Positions 5,518 through 10,111 of a stretch of 10,111 nt of DNA are shown here, in pieces. This DNA comes from Cytophagaceae bacterium (lineage in GTDB: Bacteria; Bacteroidota; Bacteroidia; Cytophagales; Spirosomataceae). Every line of letters begins with the position of its first letter. Positions within the stretch are counted from its first letter, which is position 1. The notes beneath the pieces were generated by a model that had not been told where the DNA came from, ran no database searches, and was given only the letters and a program-made list of their open reading frames with translations. The position numbers and the translations under genes were made by a program. The stretch lies in NCBI GenBank assembly GCA_947471105.1, contig CANIYB010000067.1, forward strand, positions 1 through 10,111, written 5' to 3'.

Positions 5518-6091
5518 AGGCACTCTCTTGTTTTTCTATCATTTTTCTTAGGTTGATCAAGGCATACCTCATTCTCCCTAAGGCCGTATTAATACTCACT
5601 CCTGTTTGTTCGGCAATTTCTTGAAAACTTAATTCCTCGTAATGCCTCAAAACTAAAACTTCTCTTTGCTCTTCGGGTAATTTTTTGATCATCTCCCTAA
5701 CATGAGCGATTTGATCTGATTTCATTTGCAAATCCTCTGCTGAGTCCTCCGCAAAATCAAAACTGTTAAACACCTTAGAGCCATCTTCTAAAACAATCGT
5801 AGGATATCTTTTTTCCTTACGAAAATAATCAATGGCTAAATTGTGGGCTATGCGTGCAACCCAAGGTAAAAATTTTCCCTCTTCGTTGTAGCGCCCCGAT
5901 TTAATCACATCGATCGCCTTAATATAGGTTTCTTGAAGCAAATCTTCCGCCACATAGCGGTCTTTTACGATCAAGTATATACTAGTAAACACCTTTGATT
6001 TACTACGTTTGACTAATGTCTCAAACGCTTTGTCTTCCCCTTGGATGTACGCTGAAATTAACGCTGCATCGCTAACATGAATTTTAATCAT
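5492..6091 (-). CDS. ECF-type RNA polymerase sigma factor (sigma-70 family, RpoE/SigW-like)
   Basis: The 199-residue protein has the two-domain ECF layout. Region 2 spans about 20-93, with the core-binding part around AEDLLQETYIKA (48-59) and the -10 recognition part FLPWVARIAHNLAIDYFR (74-91). An acidic linker spans 95-127. Region 4 covers 138-184, with LPEEQREVLVLRHYEELS and the helix-turn-helix IAEQTGVSINTALGRMRYAL. The SINTALGRMRYAL motif is typical of a conserved SigW-like group in Bacteroidota. The ATG at 6089-6091 follows an AT-rich leader without a Shine-Dalgarno. The 3' end overlaps the small acidic protein gene by 26 bases, and no classic membrane anti-sigma factor is adjacent. The gene is divergent from a secreted two-domain protein and shares a 242-bp intergenic region with it. 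Regulon and inducer are unknown. Confidence 0.93.
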   Translation of the reverse strand: MIKIHVSDAALISAYIQGEDKAFETLVKRSKSKVFTSIYLIVKDRYVAEDLLQETYIKAIDVIKSGRYNEEGKFLPWVARIAHNLAIDYFRKEKRYPTIVLEDGSKVFNSFDFAEDSAEDLQMKSDQIAHVREMIKKLPEEQREVLVLRHYEELSFQEIAEQTGVSINTALGRMRYALINLRKMIEKQESAYDAKLYPK

Positions 6092-6187
6092 AAATTCTAA
6101 TTATTGTTAACGTAGAGTTTTATTCCATATTGCGTCTCCTATCGATTTTATTTTGGGCGAATTGACTTTTAATTTATTTGGGAGTGC

Positions 6188-6217
6188 CAAATTAAGTAAA
6201 ACAATTTAAATTCAAAA
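6188..6217 (-). promoter_or_regulatory. Candidate promoter for the ECF sigma gene
   Basis: On the minus strand, TTTTG (6217-6213) lies 17 bases upstream of TTAATTTG (6195-6188), one mismatch from TAnnTTTG. The spacing fits Bacteroidota promoters with TTG at -33. It predicts a leader of roughly 90 bases. The intergenic region is very AT-rich, so chance matches are likely. Confidence 0.35.
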
Positions 6218-6302
6218 TGGGTTAACAAAAAATAACAGTAAAATGATATTGTTATAATTCAATTTTAGCTAATTATTATATTAGAAATGATTAAAAAACA
6301 AT

Positions 6303-6310
6303 TAGTTTTG
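6303..6310 (+). promoter_or_regulatory. Candidate -7 promoter element for the secreted two-domain protein
   Basis: TAGTTTTG matches TAnnTTTG exactly and ends 23 bases before the ATG at 6334, the same distance as for prfB. A weak TTAG at 6281-6284 could serve as a -33 element at 18 bases spacing. Confidence 0.45.
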
Positions 6311-6333
6311 TTAAAATCTTAAAATAAATTAAA

Positions 6334-6963
6334 ATGAAAAATCTACGCTTTTTAGCCGTTTTGTTAACGGTAATTTTATTGTCCATCAAGTCTTTTGCTC
6401 AAGTAGCTTCTAATGATGAATTTGCCGGTTCTTACAAAATGCAGGAAAATCCATATGTTAAAGTGTTAAAAGTAAATGTGAAAGAAGGAAAAGTAATTAT
6501 TTCTGCAGAAGGTTTACCTGATTCTGAATTGGCCAAAGGAAAAACGGCAGATGAGTTTTTACTTGAATCCATGAGCGCTACAATTACTTTTACGCGTGAT
6601 GGGGGTAAAGTAAAAGGATTGAAAATTGAAGCTCAAGGCAATGCTTTAATGGGAGAGAAAGAAGGTGCAAGTTCTGCTTCTGCTAGTTCAATGACTGATT
6701 ATGTTGCTACTTTTAAAATGGCTGATAATGAGTATGTTAAAAAAATGATTGTGAATGTACAAGAAGGAAAATTATTAATTACTTCTGATGCAAACCCAAC
6801 TCAAGGGGCAGTTTTGAAGGCATCAAATACTCCTGATGTATTTACAACAGCGCTTCAAGGATATGATGCAGATATCATTTTTTCCCGTACAGGCGGAAAA
6901 ATTAGTTCTGTCAAAATCTCAGTAGCTGGAGGCCAAGTAGTATTGACTGGCGAAAAGGAATAG
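6334..6963 (+). CDS. Secreted protein with two tandem DUF3471-like domains
   Basis: The protein has 209 residues. A clear signal peptide (MKNLRFLAVLLTVILLSIKSFAQ) probably is cut after Ala22 or near it, so the protein is exported to the periplasm or beyond. Two related beta-rich units follow. Unit one is about 30-110: G-S-YKMQ-NPYVK, then VNVKEGKVIIS, ATITFTRDGGKVKGLKI, LMGEKE. Unit two is about 123-209: ATFKMADNEYVKK, VNVQEGKLLIT, ADIIFSRTGGKISSVKI, VLTGEKE. A Ser/Ala-rich linker (111-122) joins them. The G-x-Y ... V-x-x-(E/D)-G-K-L ... F-x-R-x-x-G-K-(V/I) pattern resembles DUF3471 modules, often found at the C-terminus of serine hydrolases, but here there is no enzyme domain. The gene is alone, divergent from the ECF sigma gene, with a strong terminator after it. 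Function is unknown; a binding role is a guess. Confidence 0.8.
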   Translation: MKNLRFLAVLLTVILLSIKSFAQVASNDEFAGSYKMQENPYVKVLKVNVKEGKVIISAEGLPDSELAKGKTADEFLLESMSATITFTRDGGKVKGLKIEAQGNALMGEKEGASSASASSMTDYVATFKMADNEYVKKMIVNVQEGKLLITSDANPTQGAVLKASNTPDVFTTALQGYDADIIFSRTGGKISSVKISVAGGQVVLTGEKE

Positions 6964-6990
6964 GCATTATTTATCAGAATGGATAAAAAG

Positions 6991-7019
6991 AAAAGAGGCA
7001 CCTAAATGGTGCCTCTTTT
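6991..7019. terminator. Bidirectional intrinsic terminator between the secreted protein gene and pdxJ
   Basis: A perfect 12-bp inverted repeat (AAAAGAGGCACC at 6991-7002 and its complement at 7008-7019) has a 5-base loop. It is bordered by A's on the left and T's on the right, so it works on both strands. It lies 27 bases after one stop codon and 17 bases after the pdxJ stop on the other strand. Confidence 0.88.
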
Positions 7020-7036
7020 TATTTGCTAAAAGCTTG

Positions 7037-7753
7037 TTATTTTAGTTGGCGCTTATACAGCTGGATCGTGTTTTCCAATCCATAATACAATGCATCGCAT
7101 ATAAGCGCATGGCCAATCGATACTTCATCCAAGGGTGTAACGTTTGCTTTGAAATACGCTAAATTTTCTAAACTCAAATCATGCCCCGCATTGACCCCTA
7201 AGCCTAATTGATGTGCCCTAAAGGCAGCTTTACGGTAATTTGCCACCGCTTCCACGGGATTACTGTCAAAGTTAGTCGCATAAGGTTCCGTGTACAGTTC
7301 CACTCGATCGGCTCCTGTTGACACCGCCGCCTCAATCATTTCCAAAACAGGATCTACAAAAATAGATACGCGTATACCTACTTCGCGGAAAGGTCGAATT
7401 ATTTTGATTAATAAGGCTTGATGCTCAATGGTATTCCAACCATGATTCGAAGTGAGTTGGCCCAAGGCATCAGGTACTAAGGTCACTTGTTCTGGTTTTA
7501 CCGATAAAACAAGGTCGACAAAAGAAGCTTCAAGCGGATTCCCCTCAATATTAAATTCCGTGGTGACTATTTTTTTTAAGGCATGCACATCCGCATATCG
7601 AATATGTCGCTCATCGGGCCTCGGATGGACCGTAATGCCATCAGCTCCATATCGCTCACAATCTTTAGCGACGTCCAATACATTTGGATTGTCCCCTCCG
7701 CGCGAATTTCGCAAAGTGGCAATTTTATTGATATTGACACTAAGTCTTGTCAT
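7037..7753 (-). CDS. pdxJ: Pyridoxine 5'-phosphate synthase
   Basis: PdxJ condenses 1-deoxy-D-xylulose 5-phosphate with 3-amino-2-oxopropyl phosphate to make pyridoxine 5'-phosphate, the last ring-forming step of the DXP-dependent vitamin B6 pathway in the cytoplasm. The 238-residue TIM barrel has the family length. Visible motifs are the N-terminal LSVNINKIATLRNSR, the phosphate and active-site segment HPRPDERHIR (43-52, His43), the catalytic glutamate Glu70 in EFNIEGNP, His191 in VNAGHDL, and the late IGHALICDA (214-221) loop. The ATG at 7751-7753 gives the expected N-terminus. The gene is last in the minus-strand series and follows the asd stop by 24 bases, which suggests one transcript. 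The hairpin at 6991-7019 ends it. No other B6 gene is in the window. Confidence 0.96.
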   Translation of the reverse strand: MTRLSVNINKIATLRNSRGGDNPNVLDVAKDCERYGADGITVHPRPDERHIRYADVHALKKIVTTEFNIEGNPLEASFVDLVLSVKPEQVTLVPDALGQLTSNHGWNTIEHQALLIKIIRPFREVGIRVSIFVDPVLEMIEAAVSTGADRVELYTEPYATNFDSNPVEAVANYRKAAFRAHQLGLGVNAGHDLSLENLAYFKANVTPLDEVSIGHALICDALYYGLENTIQLYKRQLK

Positions 7754-7777
7754 AGCCTGAAACGAGAATGCTTATAA

Positions 7778-8770
7778 TTAAATCAACTGATTTTTTGCCA
7801 AATATTCCGCTATTTGGATGGCATTGGTCGCCGCACCTTTACGTAAGTTATCAGCTACAATCCACAAGTTTAACGTATTTTTTTGACTCTCATCCCTGCG
7901 AATTCTTCCCACAAAAACCTCATCTTTTCCGTGCGCTGTGATGGGCATTGGGTATAAAAAATTCTTTGGATCATCTTGAACGATTACACCTTCCTCATTT
8001 TCCAATATATTTCGTACTTCGGCTAAATCAAAATCATGTTCAAATTCAATGTTAACCGCTTCGGAATGTCCACCGATCGTCGGGATACGTACAGTCGTGG
8101 CCGTAACCTGAATCGAATCATCCATCATGATTTTTTTGGTTTCCAAAATCATTTTCATCTCTTCTTTCGTATATCCATTGTCCAAGAAAACATCAATATG
8201 AGGCAATACGTTTAGATCAATCTTGTGCGGATAAACGCGGGCAATATTTTCTTTTCCTGCTCGCTCATCAAATAATTGGTCTACGGCAGCTTTTCCAGTA
8301 CCAGTCACCGATTGATACGTCGAAACCACTACTCGCTTAATTTTATATTTTTTATGCAATGGATTTAAAATAACGACCATTTGAATCGTTGAGCAATTTG
8401 GGTTGGCAATAATTTTATCCTCTTTGGTCAAGGTATACGCATTAATTTCAGGCACCACTAATTTTTTGGTGGGATCCATGCGCCATGCGGATGAATTGTC
8501 AACAACCGTTATTCCTGCTGCTGCAAATTTGGGTGCTACCTCTAATGAGGTACCCCCGCCTGCTGAAAAAATGGCTACATTAGGTTTCATGGCGATGGCT
8601 GTTTCATAGCCAACGACCGAGTAATCAACCCCTTTGAAGTTTACTTTTTTCCCAATCGACCGCTCAGAGGCAACGGGAATGATCTCAGTGACAGGAAAAT
8701 TTCTTTCCGCTAATACTTTTAAAATTTCACCACCTACTAATCCCGTGGCGCCTACAATCGCAACTTTCAT
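7778..8770 (-). CDS. asd: Aspartate-semialdehyde dehydrogenase
   Basis: Asd reduces aspartyl phosphate with NADPH to aspartate semialdehyde, the branch point to lysine and diaminopimelate, threonine and methionine. The 330-residue protein has the usual length. It begins MKVAIVGATGLVGGE, with the nucleotide-binding GATGLVG motif at 7-13. The catalytic Cys126 lies in NPNCSTIQM. The TYQSVTGTGK segment (151-160) holds the family's substrate-side Gln153. VRIPTIGGHSEA (227-238) supplies substrate-binding Arg228 and acid/base His235. I chose ATG 8768-8770; a TTG four codons upstream is possible but would leave no gap to the preceding gene. The gene lies 12 bases after the small exported-protein gene and 24 bases before pdxJ, so it is probably in one operon with both. 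Confidence 0.96.
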   Translation of the reverse strand: MKVAIVGATGLVGGEILKVLAERNFPVTEIIPVASERSIGKKVNFKGVDYSVVGYETAIAMKPNVAIFSAGGGTSLEVAPKFAAAGITVVDNSSAWRMDPTKKLVVPEINAYTLTKEDKIIANPNCSTIQMVVILNPLHKKYKIKRVVVSTYQSVTGTGKAAVDQLFDERAGKENIARVYPHKIDLNVLPHIDVFLDNGYTKEEMKMILETKKIMMDDSIQVTATTVRIPTIGGHSEAVNIEFEHDFDLAEVRNILENEEGVIVQDDPKNFLYPMPITAHGKDEVFVGRIRRDESQKNTLNLWIVADNLRKGAATNAIQIAEYLAKNQLI

Positions 8771-8782
8771 TTTTTGTTTCAA

Positions 8783-9283
8783 TTAAAATTTATAATGCCA
8801 AACTAAACCTACGGAAGAACCAAAGCGATCATCCGTTGAATATTTAAAACTCATTTTTGATCCATCATTCGCTAATTCATTATATCGATTTAACGCTCGC
8901 CTAAAATGACGAACACTAACAGATCCAAAATACAAATTAGCCACCGCACTTCCTCCCACCACGGACCAGTAAAAACCATCCGAAACAGCATCTTTTTTTA
9001 GTAAGGTATAAAATGAAAGTAGGGCAGTTATTCCCGAGATCCATTTTATGTGACTTTGCTGTCTTTTATAAATTAAAAATTCCCGACTGATCACTGGATC
9101 TTGTGCCTCCAAAAGTGGGATTTGCAAGGCCAATGGGTTGTCGATTAATTGCCGTTTATAAACAAATTGTTTTCTAAATCCAGTTTGAGTTTCGCCGATT
9201 GGAAATAATTCTTTTTTCAATTCTTTTTGACCTAAAATAGGCCCAGAAATTACAATAAAGAATAACAATAGCTTCGCCTTCAC
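8783..9283 (-). CDS. Small exported or membrane protein of unknown function
   Basis: I do not recognise a named family. With the GTG at 9281-9283 as start, the product has 166 residues. It begins with a good signal peptide or anchor (MKAKLLLFFIVISGPILGQ), which may be cut before Gln19. A polar middle part follows, then two hydrophobic stretches around HIKWISGITALLSFYTLL and FYWSVVGGSAVANLYFGSV, a basic helix RHFRRALNRYNEL, and an aromatic C-terminus ending VGLVWHYKF. An (F/Y)xxxxx(H/N)F-(K/R)-(K/R)-A-xxxYN segment followed by a terminal beta strand is seen in various Bacteroidota envelope proteins, so an envelope location is plausible. The frame stays open to 9409, but that extension overlaps the preceding gene and hides the signal peptide; no ATG is available between. 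The stop lies 12 bases before the asd ATG. Confidence 0.6.
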   Translation of the reverse strand: MKAKLLLFFIVISGPILGQKELKKELFPIGETQTGFRKQFVYKRQLIDNPLALQIPLLEAQDPVISREFLIYKRQQSHIKWISGITALLSFYTLLKKDAVSDGFYWSVVGGSAVANLYFGSVSVRHFRRALNRYNELANDGSKMSFKYSTDDRFGSSVGLVWHYKF

Positions 9284-9306
9284 CAGTTGGAAATTATTTA
9301 ATCCTG

Positions 9307-9314
9307 TAAAATTA
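9307..9314 (-). promoter_or_regulatory. Weak -7-like element before the small exported protein
   Basis: The minus strand reads TAATTTTA, one mismatch from TAnnTTTG, ending 23 bases before the proposed GTG start at 9283. A TTTCG at 9336-9332 could be a degraded -33 element. It gives modest support to the GTG start and to a promoter inside the series. Confidence 0.25.
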
Positions 9315-9353
9315 GGGCTTAAATTTTGATTCGAAATCTTTTTTGTAAATAAA

Positions 9354-9938
9354 TCAACGAAAACGGTAGACCGATTTTGGCGTGATGGCAAAATCCATAG
9401 CGATATCAAAGGAATTCAAGTCTTCAATAGGTTCAATGGGTTCCTCAAGACCCAAACCAATTTTAATCAGTTCGGGTTTAGTGTTCGCTAAAAATCGATC
9501 GTAAAAACCCTTACCATACCCTACTCGGTGTCCCTGCGTGTCTATGGCCAATAAAGGAATGAAGATTAGGTCGATATCTCTAGGGTTTAATTGGACCGCG
9601 GTATCATTCGTCGGTTCTAAAATCCCCCAATCTGACCGCACGAATATTGATTTTTTATCTGTCAAATAGGGAATTAATTGGCTCGAGTTTTTCTCAACCT
9701 TCGGAAAAATCAATTGATGATAAAAGGGTTCATGGATCAATAGTTCATGCAGTTGGGCTGTCATGATTTCTCGATGTTGTTCCATACTATGAAAACTCAT
9801 GAGCATCAAATTTCTAGGCAGAGGCTGGATAAACGCTTGGATTTGATTCAATAATTCGGAATTCATCCATTCGAATTTTTCTTGAGACCAATTTTTTCTT
9901 TCCGCCAAGGCCTTTTCTCTAATTTCAGATTTTTTCAT
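9354..9938 (-). CDS. 5-formyltetrahydrofolate cyclo-ligase
   Basis: This enzyme (MTHFS, also called FthC or YgfA) converts 5-formyltetrahydrofolate to 5,10-methenyltetrahydrofolate using ATP, returning a storage or inhibitory folate to the one-carbon pool. The 194-residue protein has the usual length. It shows an N-terminal basic helix with the K-x-x-(I/L)-R pattern (MKKSEIREKAL), the substrate-side WGILEP (104-109), a core strand ending DLIFIPLLAID (123-133), and the diagnostic nucleotide-binding VGYGKGFYDRFL (139-150). A C-terminal AITPKSVYRF strand completes it. The ATG at 9936-9938 is supported by the normal N-terminus. No Shine-Dalgarno and no clear promoter are seen in the 173 bases to the window edge. 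It is the first gene of the right-hand minus-strand series, 70 bases before the small exported-protein gene. Confidence 0.93.
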   Translation of the reverse strand: MKKSEIREKALAERKNWSQEKFEWMNSELLNQIQAFIQPLPRNLMLMSFHSMEQHREIMTAQLHELLIHEPFYHQLIFPKVEKNSSQLIPYLTDKKSIFVRSDWGILEPTNDTAVQLNPRDIDLIFIPLLAIDTQGHRVGYGKGFYDRFLANTKPELIKIGLGLEEPIEPIEDLNSFDIAMDFAITPKSVYRFR

Positions 9939-10053
9939 AGGAAGGGTAATTGCTTGATCGGATGTAACTCAATGTTCATTTTATTAAATGGCTTGTCTCA
10001 ACATTTACTCGATTACAGGAGAGGTGCATCGTCGCCTTTCCATTATTTTTTCT

Positions 10054-10061
10054 TATTTTTG
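10054..10061 (+). promoter_or_regulatory. Possible -7 promoter element for a plus-strand gene beyond the window
   Basis: TATTTTTG matches TAnnTTTG exactly and points out of the window. No ATG follows before the edge; a GTG at 10102-10104 starts an open frame of only three codons before the sequence ends. The stretch 9939-10111 otherwise shows nothing I can assign. Confidence 0.25.
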
Positions 10062-10111
10062 CCTCAATTTTGCCGATTATTTCATAAAAAACAAAAACAC
10101 TGTGGCCTTCA

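Noticed and set aside
6297..6312. Hairpin AACAA/TTGTT over the promoter of the secreted protein gene
   Set aside because: Only five AT-rich pairs in a very AT-rich region; expected by chance.
7452..7777. Plus-strand open frames inside pdxJ, and a further one antisense to asd near 8403-8609
   Set aside because: These are shadows of strongly conserved enzymes, with no promoter or homology sign.
7037..9938. A dedicated cofactor-biosynthesis cluster made of cyclo-ligase, asd and pdxJ
   Set aside because: The three enzymes belong to different pathways and an unknown gene lies among them; this looks like ordinary operon packing.

Overview
The window looks like ordinary chromosomal DNA from a Bacteroidota bacterium, probably Cytophagales. 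This is inferred from three things: the AT-rich sequence, the near absence of Shine-Dalgarno sequences before genes, and several promoter candidates of the Bacteroidota type (TAnnTTTG at -7). The protein families agree, including a DksA-like protein with a degraded zinc finger and an ECF sigma factor typical of the phylum. I see no insertion sequence, integrase, CRISPR array, tRNA or rRNA. All genes are compact and no intergenic gap exceeds about 250 bases.

Layout from left to right. The 3' end of a plus-strand gene, probably a DUF1080 glycoside-hydrolase-like protein, converges on lpdA (dihydrolipoyl dehydrogenase, minus strand) across a shared hairpin terminator. lpdA is divergent from prfB (release factor 2, plus strand), whose reading frame needs the classic programmed +1 frameshift at an in-frame UGA. 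prfB converges on a tight minus-strand trio: a DksA/TraR-like regulator, a holin-3_6/YqjE-like membrane protein and a small YtxH/YqjD-like membrane protein. Next, also on the minus strand, is an ECF sigma factor overlapping a tiny acidic protein that may regulate it, followed by nth (endonuclease III) and pnuC (nicotinamide riboside-type transporter), which overlap by four bases. Divergent from the sigma gene is a secreted protein made of two copies of a DUF3471-like domain, closed by a strong bidirectional terminator. The right part is a minus-strand series: 5-formyltetrahydrofolate cyclo-ligase, a small exported or membrane protein of unknown function, asd (aspartate-semialdehyde dehydrogenase) and pdxJ (pyridoxine 5'-phosphate synthase).

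Most genes are housekeeping: central carbon metabolism, translation termination, base excision repair, and NAD, folate, vitamin B6 and aspartate-family amino acid metabolism. I found no convincing new defence or mobile system. The points most worth a second look are the Shine-Dalgarno-stimulated frameshift in a genome that otherwise seems not to use such sequences, the sigma factor with its miniature overlapping partner, the stringent-type regulator coupled to two small membrane proteins, and the internally duplicated secreted protein.
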